From: CAZLBC01 sp964557575
GTDB lineage: Bacteria; Planctomycetota; Phycisphaerae; SM23-33
Direction: 5' to 3'
Assembly: GCA_964557575.1 (NCBI GenBank)
Contig: CAZLBC010000001.1
Location: 62,001 to 126,000, forward strand
Length of the DNA stretch: 64,000 nt
Below the pieces are notes generated by a model. The model was not told the DNA's origin. It searched no databases and saw only the letters and a program-made list of their open reading frames with translations. This document shows positions 1 through 6,155 of this stretch, piece after piece. A program made the position numbers and the translations under genes. Position 1 is the first letter of the stretch. Each line of letters opens with the position of its first letter.

Positions 1-511
1 GACCTTCCCTCGAAGACTCCTTTGACGATCCGCTGTCGAAATCCCCGTTGCGTCGCAACTGGGTACTGGTGAACACCGGACACCCCAGCGCGGCCCCGAC
101 GCGCTGCAGCGCGCAAAAAGCCAAAGACGTGCTGATACGCGGAATCGGGTCCACGATCAGCATGTCGGTCTGGAAAGCCGCACGCGAGACCACGCCCAAC
201 ACGTCGAAGAAAACCAAATCGGGCGACAACGTCCGGTACGTGTCGGAAAACAACGATCCGTCAACCTCGTTCGGGAGAAAGTCGCTGTACTTGAGCATGA
301 CCTCGCTCGGCGACAATTCGAAGTCGGAGGTCATGTGGATCACGTTGAACCCGTTCAACGCGGCGTGCGCTCCGATGGAGCAAAGCATCGAAGTCTTCCC
401 GTCCTTCGGGCGCGCCGCGACCACGACCACGTCACCCGCGTGAAACCCTTTGTCCGGGTGACTCGCGCGAACGGCGTTGTTGATTTTTGAAAAGGGAGTT
501 TCAATCGACAT
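1..511 (-). CDS. DnaB-like RecA-fold ATPase, second copy (3' part cut by window)
   Basis: The gene starts with ATG at 511 and GAGGA about 8 bases upstream. It is open for 170 codons to base 1, so the C-terminus lies outside the window. A Walker A motif (ARPKDGKTS) sits near residue 35, with a Walker B-like hydrophobic run ending DP (LIVDP) near residue 120 and a later segment CPVFTSTQLRR. The same landmarks, in the same order, occur in the C-terminal domain of this phage's own helicase at 22389-23693 (AKPKGGKTS and CPVFTGVQLKR). I therefore read it as a DnaB/RecA-fold ATPase paralogous to that helicase but lacking its N-terminal primase-interacting domain. Its role is unknown; an accessory helicase or helicase regulator is possible. 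Confidence 0.72.
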   Translation of the reverse strand, partial: MSIETPFSKINNAVRASHPDKGFHAGDVVVVAARPKDGKTSMLCSIGAHAALNGFNVIHMTSDFELSPSEVMLKYSDFLPNEVDGSLFSDTYRTLSPDLVFFDVLGVVSRAAFQTDMLIVDPIPRISTSLAFCALQRVGAALGCPVFTSTQLRRNGDFDSGSSKESSREG

Positions 512-547
512 GATTCGGTCCTCGATTAGAAAAAGGTGAAAAGAAAA

Positions 548-572
548 GCCGAACCCTGTCCAAAGGTTCGGC
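548..572 (-). terminator. Rho-independent terminator
   Basis: An 8-bp GCCGAACC/GGTTCGGC stem with a 9-base loop is followed, in the minus direction, by TTTTCTTTT. It lies directly after the 121-aa gene that ends at 582. Confidence 0.8.
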
Positions 573-581
573 CGGTTTCAG

Positions 582-947
582 TCATTCGCGTTCGGAGCAA
601 TACTGCATGGTCGTCATCGCGAACTGCTGCGACCAACCCCATTCGTCCATGACGAACTGGTTGAACTCCTCGGTCGTCAGTTCGACTTCGTCGCCGACTT
701 GAAGCTCGAACATCCGAATGAACTTGTTGTACTCCTTCTCGAACGTCCGTGGTGCCTGTTTGGCGAACGGGACGAGAGGGTCTCCGTTGCTGACGCGTTC
801 GATCTGCTCCTGCAGGTGCTTGACGACCTGCTTCTGGTAGATTTCCTGCGCCTCTTCGGCGTTCTTGATGTGCGTCTCCCGATTCTTCCGGAGAATCTCC
901 AGAATCTCGGCCTTGGGAAAACGACGTACCGTCGCGTTGCGGTTCAT
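582..947 (-). CDS. Small hypothetical early protein, 121 aa
   Basis: ATG at 947 is preceded by GGAGGT at good spacing; the longer open frame upstream has no such site, so I use this start. The product is charged, with a helical Glu/Lys/Gln-rich first half (about residues 10-55), which may be a coiled coil, and an acidic second half (ELQVGDEVELTTEEF). No family is recognised. It is isolated between two strong terminators, a pattern typical of small early phage genes that modify the host. Its function cannot be told from sequence. Confidence 0.7.
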   Translation of the reverse strand: MNRNATVRRFPKAEILEILRKNRETHIKNAEEAQEIYQKQVVKHLQEQIERVSNGDPLVPFAKQAPRTFEKEYNKFIRMFELQVGDEVELTTEEFNQFVMDEWGWSQQFAMTTMQYCSERE

Positions 948-982
948 GTCGTGTACCTCCTCAAAGTGGTAAAAAAAAAACG

Positions 983-1007
983 AACCGGTCAGACGTTCTG
1001 ACCGGTT
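983..1007 (-). terminator. Rho-independent terminator overlapping a stop codon
   Basis: A perfect 10-bp stem AACCGGTCAG/CTGACCGGTT with a 5-base loop is followed on the minus strand by CG and then ten T. The stop codon of the 61-aa gene (989-991) lies inside the stem, so terminator and coding end overlap. Confidence 0.9.
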
Positions 1008-1174
1008 TCCTGTTCCTGTTGTACCGCCCGGATCACCGCGATGTGCTGGATAAACGCTTCTTTCGCGAATTTCTCGACTTCGTGTTTTTGCGCGACCGCG
1101 TCTTTCGAACCGTAGTGTTTCGCGATTGACTCGCGAACGGCGCGTTCGACATCGATTGTGACCTTGACCTTCAT
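989..1174 (-). CDS. Small hypothetical early protein, 61 aa
   Basis: ATG at 1174 follows GGAGGAACCG, a clear ribosome-binding site; the extended frame to 1237 runs through a structured RNA and has no such site. The protein starts MKVKVTIDVERAV and is mostly helical and charged, with no motif I recognise. It lies just downstream of the structured RNA at 1195-1298, whose closing stem and T-rich tail end about 13 bases before this ribosome-binding site. That RNA could therefore attenuate or regulate this gene. Confidence 0.62.
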   Translation of the reverse strand: MKVKVTIDVERAVRESIAKHYGSKDAVAQKHEVEKFAKEAFIQHIAVIRAVQQEQETGQNV

Positions 1175-1194
1175 CGGTTCCTCCGAGAATAAAA

Positions 1195-1298
1195 CCGCGC
1201 CGGTCGCCTCCCCCGGTGTCAGATACCGCAGTGCCAAAGAACCGGGTTATCGTCCTGCGGTCTGTGAGGCGGCAATCGCTCCACCATGACCGGCGCGG
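1195..1298 (-). ncRNA. Structured RNA with predicted pseudoknot
   Basis: A perfect 11-bp closing stem (1195-1205 with 1288-1298) encloses a second stem (1205-1210 with 1266-1271) and an inner hairpin (1226-1231 with 1255-1260, extended by 1220-1223 with 1261-1264). The inner loop hexamer at 1241-1246 is perfectly complementary to the junction hexamer at 1212-1217, which predicts a pseudoknot. The closing stem is followed in the minus direction by TTTTATT. The RNA lies between tRNA-Val and the 61-aa gene. It could be a small RNA, a riboswitch or an attenuator; no known class is recognised. Confidence 0.6.
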
Positions 1299-1306
1299 AA
1301 TTTTAA

Positions 1307-1379
1307 TCGTCGCGGAGGGATTCGAACCCCCAACCAACTGGGTGTAAACCAGTCACTCTAACCGTTGAGTTACGCGACG
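1307..1379 (-). tRNA. tRNA-Val (anticodon TAC)
   Basis: The cloverleaf is complete: 7-bp acceptor CGTCGCG/CGCGACG, D-arm ACTC...GAGT, anticodon stem ACTGG/CCAGT with loop TTTACAC, and T-arm with GGTTCGAATCC. The discriminator is A. CCA is not encoded. It stands apart from the main tRNA arrays, left of the AT-rich island. Confidence 0.92.
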
Positions 1380-1387
1380 GATGCCCG

Positions 1388-1705
1388 CTACATTTCCAAC
1401 GTGATGGTTCCCTGTTTTCCTCCGGAACTTCCGACAATTTCGCCATGGAGGATGTAGCAGTTCTCCATGGAACGAACCGCGTCGCGCTTCAAAATGAAAT
1501 CGTCGGGGTCGCCGTCGGATTCCTTCACGACAACGAAAACATCCCGGGGCGTCATCGTCAGCTTTTTCGGGATGTCCGGGACATCGCCCGCTTGCGTTTC
1601 GAACACCTTGACGGCGCATCCCGCGTCCGCAAGAGAATGCCGAATTGCTTCGGCGACTGTCGTCTTTCCCGCGCCGACCGGGCCTTCAATCGTAATCTTC
1701 AACAT
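1388..1705 (-). CDS. Small P-loop NTPase/kinase-like protein, 105 aa
   Basis: ATG at 1705 is preceded by GAGGTGG about 8 bases upstream; a longer frame to 1756 lacks a site. The product opens MLKITIEGPVGAGKTT, a beta-strand running straight into a textbook Walker A motif (GPVGAGKT, about residues 8-15), as in small nucleoside or nucleotide kinases and AAA proteins. It is far shorter than usual kinases and shows no clear lid or Walker B segment, so it may be a minimal or truncated ATPase. The substrate is unknown. It follows the nuclease gene of the AT-rich island but is GC-rich itself, so it probably belongs to the older phage backbone. Confidence 0.68.
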   Translation of the reverse strand: MLKITIEGPVGAGKTTVAEAIRHSLADAGCAVKVFETQAGDVPDIPKKLTMTPRDVFVVVKESDGDPDDFILKRDAVRSMENCYILHGEIVGSSGGKQGTITLEM

Positions 1706-1758
1706 TAGTGTCCACCTCGTGTTCAAACTATAAAATGAACTGAGCTGCCGCACCAACT

Positions 1759-2859
1759 TTATTGCGCGCCTTTTCTACGATTACAATCCGCGCAAAGCAT
1801 ACGTCCATTATTCGTATCCGTCTTGCCGCCTTGAGACCATGGAGTAATATGGTCGGCGTGCATTTCCGCCAGATCGCATTCTTTATCACATTGCGCGCAT
1901 TGGCCGCTTTGTTTCTCATACATCGTGCGTCGTTGCTTCTTATCGAAAGCTCGAATGTTGAGATGTTTTACTTCTCCCGTGAGAACATACGCATAAATCC
2001 CGCGTTTATTCGTCACGTCTTCATCAGCCATCAACACGGAAATCCGATCTTCCAACTCTTCAGCATCAAGCGTGTCATTTTTGTGAGCTTCGTACATTTC
2101 ATTCCACGGCAAGCCCTTCATCTCTTTGCGGTATTCCGTAAATACCGTTTGGACCCAGCGTATCACTTTTTTGAAGTAGTTCCATAGAGAATTTGCATTT
2201 TGCCGGTGCTGATGGGTCGCCATGTAAGATCGAATGTGCATGTCGTTCGGCTGATTCTCTTTCGTCGCCCACTTGATGGCCAATTCAAGCAATTCTTGCC
2301 GAATCGGACTGCCTTTGACGTAGGCCCCTCCAAGTTGATAAGCCGCACAGCTTCTCCGAGAAAACCGTCTCTTCGCGTCGGACAACCATGGACCAGTATA
2401 TACAGCGTTGCGTAGTTCTTGTTCAGTTAATGGTTCTCCGGCAATGTTAACGGTCTTGAACCATTCCAATAACTCGGTATGACTTCCCGAGCACTGATAA
2501 ATCATGAGTTCGTAGTCAAGAATGCGGGACTGGGTCTCTTCACCCAAGTTGGCAAAGTTCATTGCATTGACTTGGAACATGCCGGAAACGTATTGGCAGA
2601 TTGAAATAGTGCGTTGCTGTCCGTCGAGGATTTCGAAAGTGTCATCATCATGTTTGGCCCAGTACATGATATTAAGGGGCAAGCCTTTGAGCACGGAGTC
2701 AATAACCGCATTACGTTGGGCGGCGTCATAAACGAACTCTCGTTGATATGGCGGTCGGATGTCTAACAGGCCGTTGTAGCCTTTGACTCCTTCTTCCGCG
2801 TTATCTTCGTACCCGGCCACAACTTCGCGAATCGGGATATTGTGCAGTTCAACTCTCAT
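1759..2859 (-). CDS. DUF262 plus HNH nuclease (type IV restriction-like), 366 aa
   Basis: ATG at 2859 has AGGAA upstream. The N-terminal two thirds look like DUF262: YQREFVYDAAQRNAVIDSVL followed by the hallmark DGQQR near residue 78. The C-terminus is an HNH nuclease: CAQC, then HADHITPWSQGG and N..LCADCN, a zinc-ribbon HNH with catalytic His. DUF262 joined to an HNH domain is the plan of GmrSD-type and related modification-dependent or defence nucleases, in which DUF262 uses nucleotides to gate cleavage. It shares its AT-rich composition with the adjacent methyltransferase, so the pair may be a restriction-modification or superinfection-exclusion unit. A selfish endonuclease is the alternative. 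Confidence 0.85.
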   Translation of the reverse strand: MRVELHNIPIREVVAGYEDNAEEGVKGYNGLLDIRPPYQREFVYDAAQRNAVIDSVLKGLPLNIMYWAKHDDDTFEILDGQQRTISICQYVSGMFQVNAMNFANLGEETQSRILDYELMIYQCSGSHTELLEWFKTVNIAGEPLTEQELRNAVYTGPWLSDAKRRFSRRSCAAYQLGGAYVKGSPIRQELLELAIKWATKENQPNDMHIRSYMATHQHRQNANSLWNYFKKVIRWVQTVFTEYRKEMKGLPWNEMYEAHKNDTLDAEELEDRISVLMADEDVTNKRGIYAYVLTGEVKHLNIRAFDKKQRRTMYEKQSGQCAQCDKECDLAEMHADHITPWSQGGKTDTNNGRMLCADCNRRKGAQ

Positions 2860-2923
2860 GAGGTTATTCCTTTGTTGTCATTTGTTTCTGTACAGTTCTG
2901 TCATGTATGCGTAGGAATAATGA

Positions 2924-3121
2924 TTATACATCTTCCTCTGTAATATCGCCTATCTTGATTAAGACGTATTGGTAAAACCTACTGTCATTACTAGGACTTA
3001 AAGAAATACGTCCTATTGGCACCTTAAAACAGGGGTCATTTTCTGTGGTTTTGATCTCTATCGTATTACCTGTTTGCCTACAAAAGTAAGTATTAATACG
3101 GGTTCTTTTCTTGTCTTTCAT
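2924..3121 (-). CDS. Small hypothetical protein in AT-rich island, 65 aa
   Basis: ATG at 3121 has AGGAA upstream and starts 10 bases after the methyltransferase stop; a 64-base AT-rich gap separates it from the DUF262-HNH gene. The protein is basic at the N-terminus (MKDKKRTRINTYF) and acidic at the end, with a probable beta-rich core. No family is recognised. Base composition matches both neighbours, so it probably entered the phage with them. Its place between a methyltransferase and a nuclease suggests an accessory role in that unit, but this is inference. Confidence 0.55.
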   Translation of the reverse strand: MKDKKRTRINTYFCRQTGNTIEIKTTENDPCFKVPIGRISLSPSNDSRFYQYVLIKIGDITEEDV

Positions 3122-3131
3122 GTCTTGTTTC

Positions 3132-4115
3132 CTATTCCTCTGTTGTTATTGGATGAAGGTTGCGAATGAGTACCCTGACATACTTAGTCTTCCCATTAAC
3201 TGATCCTTCTTTATCTTTGATTAGTCCATGAGGTTTGCTCGGTATTGCTCGTGACTTTTTGAGGTCATTGCAATTTAGTATCTCAAATTGTCTTGGGCAA
3301 TATTTATCAAGGAACGTAATTGGCACGCCCATCACTCCGGGATAGTCCTCGGGAATATCTTTTACGCTATCGACGTTAATGGCGTCGTAGTTATCATAGG
3401 CGAGATGTTTGTCGGGGTCGTAAAGCGCGATCAGGTCAATTGGTTGGTTGCGTTTCTTGTGGTTCATGTTGGTAAACCAACATGTATTGCCTAATTTGAC
3501 AAACTTCTGTCCCCCATCCTCATAACATCCACGTTTTCCTATTGGAGTATTATCGGGTACTCGATAAGAGCGACTTCCGCCTACTACCCCCATCCATACC
3601 TTGTTCTCCCTGATAAGCGGAAACATCTCCTTATATGTAAGCGCATTCATATTGCCGATGATCAAGAACTTCTTTTTATACTGGACAAGTTGTGCGACGT
3701 ATTCACGAAACAGGGAGAATGGCGGGTTGGTACAAACTATGTCGGCTTCCTTTAGCAACTCCACGCACTCCGGGCTGCGAAAATCCCCGTCACCCGCCAA
3801 AGGGGTAATCTCGATTTCATCTATATCAGGAACGCCGTTGCCGTTTTGGTCGCCTTCATATACGAACTTCATGGCGCGACCTGTTAGTCCGCCGATGTAT
3901 GAAGTCGCGATAAGCTTCTTTAGCTTCAGATGCTCGAACTGCTTGGCGAAGTAATCCCAGAACTTTGATTCCAACGGGTCGTCGCAATTCAGGTAGACGA
4001 CTTTGTTCTTGAAATGTCGCCAGTAATGGTATGCCTCGGCTTCGATATCCTCAAGGCGGGTATAGAACTCGTCGTTCTTCGTCGTCTTCGCTTTATGCAG
4101 ATTGCGATTTGCCAT
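3132..4115 (-). CDS. Adenine-specific DNA methyltransferase, EcoRI family, 327 aa
   Basis: The start MANRNLHKAKTTKNDEFYT resembles the opening of EcoRI-type N6-adenine methyltransferases. ATG at 4115 has GGAG upstream. The catalytic motif IV is seen as CTNPPF near residue 133 (the (N/D)PP(F/Y/W) motif of N6-adenine enzymes). Length fits the family. It would transfer a methyl group from S-adenosylmethionine to adenine in a short DNA site and so protect DNA from a matching nuclease. Codon and base use are clearly more AT-rich than the phage backbone, which indicates recent transfer. The DUF262-HNH gene 270 bases downstream is the likely partner nuclease. Confidence 0.9.
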   Translation of the reverse strand: MANRNLHKAKTTKNDEFYTRLEDIEAEAYHYWRHFKNKVVYLNCDDPLESKFWDYFAKQFEHLKLKKLIATSYIGGLTGRAMKFVYEGDQNGNGVPDIDEIEITPLAGDGDFRSPECVELLKEADIVCTNPPFSLFREYVAQLVQYKKKFLIIGNMNALTYKEMFPLIRENKVWMGVVGGSRSYRVPDNTPIGKRGCYEDGGQKFVKLGNTCWFTNMNHKKRNQPIDLIALYDPDKHLAYDNYDAINVDSVKDIPEDYPGVMGVPITFLDKYCPRQFEILNCNDLKKSRAIPSKPHGLIKDKEGSVNGKTKYVRVLIRNLHPITTEE

Positions 4116-4144
4116 TCATCTTCTCCTTCCGGCTATCAAATAAA

Positions 4145-4200
4145 GACCGCCGACCTGATGGTTATGAGCCACCCGAGCTACCTGACTGCTCCATCCCGCG
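4145..4200 (-). pseudogene. Truncated tRNA-fMet (anticodon CAT)
   Basis: From 4200 leftward the sequence is a clear initiator tRNA: CGCGGGATGGAGCAG, D-arm GAGC...GCTC, anticodon stem GGTGG/CCATC with loop CTCATAA, then GGTCGGCGGT. Homology stops inside the T-arm at about 4145. The T-loop and the 3' acceptor strand are missing and replaced by AT-rich sequence leading to the methyltransferase start at 4115. The breakpoint coincides with the edge of the island, which suggests the island inserted into this tRNA gene. Confidence 0.75.
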
Positions 4201-4214
4201 ATCGATTTTCAAAA

Positions 4215-4286
4215 AGCCGAGAGCCGGATTCGAACCGGCGACCTGCGGTTTACAAAACCGCTGCACTGCCTCTGTGCTATCCCGGC
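4215..4286 (-). tRNA. tRNA-Thr (anticodon TGT)
   Basis: Acceptor GCCGGGA/TCTCGGC (one G-T pair), anticodon stem GCGGT/ACCGC with loop TTTGTAA, and T-arm GCCGGTTCGAATCCGGC. The discriminator is T and CCA is not encoded. It is one of three threonine tRNAs in the array, which together have TGT, GGT and CGT anticodons. Confidence 0.9.
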
Positions 4287-4355
4287 GTAGTGTCGGACGA
4301 CGGGACTGGAAACGTCGCCCGACGAACAGCCGTTTCCGGCTGCCGGTGAATAAAA

Positions 4356-4431
4356 TGGTCGGCGCGGCAGGAATCGAACCTGCGATCTTCACGGTGTCAT
4401 CGTGACGTTCTAACCACTGAACCACGCGCCG
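4356..4431 (-). tRNA. tRNA-Val (anticodon GAC)
   Basis: Acceptor CGGCGCG/CGCGCCG, D-stem GTTC/GAAC, anticodon stem TCACG/CGTGA with loop ATGACAC, and T-arm GCAGGTTCGATTCCTGC. Discriminator A is followed by an encoded CCA (4356-4358). Confidence 0.93.
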
Positions 4432-4437
4432 GTAAAA

Positions 4438-4509
4438 TGCCGCCAGTGAGAATCGAACTCACGATCGCATCCTTACCAAGGATGTGCCTTGCCACTGGGC
4501 CATGGCGGC
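4438..4509 (-). tRNA. tRNA-Thr (anticodon GGT)
   Basis: Acceptor GCCGCCA/TGGCGGC, anticodon stem CATCC/GGATG with loop TTGGTAA, and T-arm GTGAGTTCGATTCTCAC. Discriminator A; CCA is not encoded. Confidence 0.93.
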
Positions 4510-4634
4510 GAGTACGCCTTGCAGGCTCTAGGTCGAGGCGCGCGACACTGCACGTTGCCTGCTAACGTTCCGGCCTTCATACGGTGGCACCTGTTATACG
4601 CCGGACTGTCCCTCTGTCGCCACAGGGAAAGATT
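4510..4634 (-). other. Non-coding spacer with inverted repeats inside tRNA array
   Basis: This 125-base spacer has no tRNA and no convincing reading frame. It contains inverted repeats GCAGGC/GCCTGC (4521-4526 with 4557-4562) and CCGGC/GCCGG (4570-4574 with 4600-4604). It may be a further structured RNA or just processing spacer. Confidence 0.35.
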
Positions 4635-4711
4635 TGGTGTGGGTAGAGAGACTCGAACTCTCAACATCCTGCTTGGAAGGCAGGTACTCTAGCCGATTGA
4701 GTTACACCCAC
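4635..4711 (-). tRNA. tRNA-Gly (anticodon TCC)
   Basis: Acceptor GTGGGTG/TACCCAC, D-arm ACTC...GAGT, anticodon stem CCTGC/GCAGG with loop CTTCCAA, and T-arm GAGAGTTCGAGTCTCTC. Discriminator A is followed by an encoded CCA (4635-4637). Confidence 0.93.
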
Positions 4712-4717
4712 GTTAGT

Positions 4718-4783
4718 GAGGGACCGGCTCCGTCTGATTCCCGTGGGTTGAACACGGAAGCAGGGAGTCAACCCCGGTCCCTC
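4718..4783 (-). ncRNA. Structured RNA with predicted pseudoknot, 66 nt
   Basis: A perfect 10-bp closing stem (4718-4727 with 4774-4783) encloses a 4-bp stem (4728-4731 with 4764-4767) and an inner hairpin (4738-4745 with 4753-4759). The inner loop hexamer 4746-4751 is perfectly complementary to the junction 4768-4773, which predicts a 6-bp pseudoknot. It begins about 13 bases downstream of a boxA-like site. It is not a tRNA: the closing stem is too long and there is no T-arm. A Ro-binding (Y-like) RNA is one possibility given the nearby Ro-like gene. Confidence 0.58.
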
Positions 4784-4795
4784 GAAGTCACCGAT

Positions 4796-4807
4796 TGTCA
4801 AAGAACA
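4796..4807 (-). promoter_or_regulatory. boxA-like antitermination site
   Basis: TGTTCTTTGACA on the minus strand matches the boxA element of bacterial rRNA leaders (for example the Bacillus form TGTTCTTTGAAA). It lies between structured RNA segments in the tRNA array. Copies with the same core are at 8372-8383 and 8849-8860. Confidence 0.5.
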
Positions 4808-4982
4808 GAACGACCGTCTCTCCGGCCTGTCACCGCCGTGCCGAGATTTGCAAACCCTGCGGTTGGTTCCTCAGCTATGCTCGGCTCATGGCACCGTAGG
4901 CTCCCCCGTTTCAATGCAAGCCCGATGTATCCGTGATCCTCCGCTTTTGTAAAGCGAAGGCAGGGGGCGGAGTGTTTTTCAA
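4808..4982 (-). other. Non-coding structured segment upstream of boxA
   Basis: I see no tRNA and no supported reading frame here. There is a 9-bp hairpin in the RNA sense (CCUUCGCUU/AAGCGGAGG, about 4939-4961), and a GCCGAG/CUCGGC inverted repeat encloses a stretch resembling a degenerate T-arm (GGGTTTGCAAATCTC, about 4841-4855). It could be a decayed tRNA or the tRNA-like half of a Y-type RNA. Confidence 0.35.
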
Positions 4983-5056
4983 TGGTTCCGAGGGGGAGAG
5001 TCGAACTCCCGTTTCAGGTTTACGAAACCAGCGTTCTACCATTGAACTACCCCGGA
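4983..5056 (-). tRNA. tRNA-Thr (anticodon CGT)
   Basis: Acceptor TCCGGGG/CCTCGGA, D-stem GTTC/GAAC, anticodon arm CTGGT-TTCGTAA-ACCTG with one U-U mismatch, and T-arm GGGAGTTCGACTCTCCC. Discriminator A is followed by an encoded CCA (4983-4985). Confidence 0.88.
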
Positions 5057-5070
5057 ACAAAAATTTCAAG

Positions 5071-5114
5071 GGCGGGAGTGCTGTCACCGCTGAATTTCTT
5101 CAGCCACCCCCGCC
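5071..5114 (-). terminator. Probable terminator after ARPP-1-like gene
   Basis: On the minus strand GGCGGG (5114-5109) pairs with CCCGCC (5076-5071). A nested hairpin GCTGAA-GAAA-TTCAGC has a GNRA tetraloop. The structure is followed by TTGAAATTTTTG. It lies between the ARPP-1-like stop codon (5124) and tRNA-Thr. Confidence 0.55.
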
Positions 5115-5123
5115 GCAAAACGT

Positions 5124-6155
5124 TCACAACGCGAACTTCTTCGCTCGCTTCCACGGACCGGCCGTGTGCCATTTCTTCGTCGTGAACAGGCTGGCGTACG
5201 GGAACTTCATCCCGTCGACGACGGCCTGCCCCTTGAACTGCGTGTTCGCGTACGTGCGAATCACGAGATCGTCGTTTCCGTCGAACCGTTCGTCCGTGAC
5301 TTCGCCGAACTCCTCGTCCAGAAGGTCGCCGATGATCTCGCGGACGCGTTGCTCTTCCCGGTTCTTGGCCGAGTCGATCCGGGCAAGCAGGTCGTCCAAG
5401 TCGGCGATCCCTTCCATGCTCAACCGAACCCGGGTGTCCGGAACGTCCTTGTTGCTCCGCTCGCTGTACAGGACCAGCAAACCGTAGCACTCGCGGATCA
5501 AACGCTGCCAGATCGCGTTCCAGTAATCCGGAGACGGGGACCGCTCGAAACCGACCACTTCGCCGTCGACGAGGACGATCGCGCCGCACTGATTCGAGAC
5601 GGTCTCGAACTCGGCGACGAACTCGTCCAGTTGCTTCGCATAGTGCTGCAGGAAGCGGTCGATCTCGCCGACGTATTCGACGCCCATCTCGCGGTTGAAC
5701 GTCGCGATCGCGCCCCACAACCGGTCGTAACCGACGTGCTTGCGGCCGTCGAGAGCCGGTTCGCGCAGCGTGTACGGCAAAATGATCATCTCGTCGGCGT
5801 GGTCGCCGGGACGGATGTAACCGCCCTGCCGCTGCTGGATGCATCGCGCGTTGTCGAACTGACGGGAAGCCTTTTTCTTGACCATGCCCGCCGACGTCAT
5901 CGCGTGGTTCTGCGCGGATTCCTTGACCATGTAACCCGCGTGCGACGGAACCAGAAGAATCTTGTCCGTCGTGTTCTCGAAGCTCATGGTCCCGTAGCCC
6001 GTCGTCGCGAACTTCGCCGCGCCGGAAACCGGAGGCGTGAACCGATCGTCGTGAAGCCCGTCGTCCGGGACGATGAGCGGGATGACCTGCATTCGACCGA
6101 CCGTCTGAAGACGGCCCGGCGTCATGCCCTTCAGCAAATCACGAATTGTCGCCAT
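5124..6155 (-). CDS. ARPP-1-like protein, 343 aa
   Basis: ATG at 6155 overlaps the end of the vWA gene by 17 bases, so the two are probably co-translated. The opening (MATIRDLLKGMTPGRLQTVGRMQVIPLIV) and a middle stretch (GAIVLVDGEVVGFERSP) resemble the ARPP-1 domain, a family often found in phages and associated with RNA or nucleotide-processing genes. The family's reaction is not established, so I do not assign one. The tight pairing with a Ro-like vWA gene and the flanking tRNA arrays suggest a role in RNA handling. The family call rests on overall sequence pattern rather than a defined motif. The far C-terminus is basic (KKWHTAGPWKRAKKFAL). Confidence 0.55.
   Translation of the reverse strand: MATIRDLLKGMTPGRLQTVGRMQVIPLIVPDDGLHDDRFTPPVSGAAKFATTGYGTMSFENTTDKILLVPSHAGYMVKESAQNHAMTSAGMVKKKASRQFDNARCIQQRQGGYIRPGDHADEMIILPYTLREPALDGRKHVGYDRLWGAIATFNREMGVEYVGEIDRFLQHYAKQLDEFVAEFETVSNQCGAIVLVDGEVVGFERSPSPDYWNAIWQRLIRECYGLLVLYSERSNKDVPDTRVRLSMEGIADLDDLLARIDSAKNREEQRVREIIGDLLDEEFGEVTDERFDGNDDLVIRTYANTQFKGQAVVDGMKFPYASLFTTKKWHTAGPWKRAKKFAL

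Noticed and set aside
989..1237. A longer 82-aa version of the 61-aa gene
   Set aside because: The added 21 codons run through the strongly paired structured RNA, whereas GGAGG lies directly before the shorter start.
2915..2930. TATAAT on the minus strand as a promoter for the DUF262-HNH gene
   Set aside because: No -35-like hexamer lies 16-18 bases upstream; in AT-rich sequence this hexamer is expected by chance.
4841..4900. A complete tRNA between tRNA-Thr(CGT) and the boxA site
   Set aside because: A T-arm-like sequence and an inverted repeat are present, but no consistent anticodon arm or 7-bp acceptor can be drawn.
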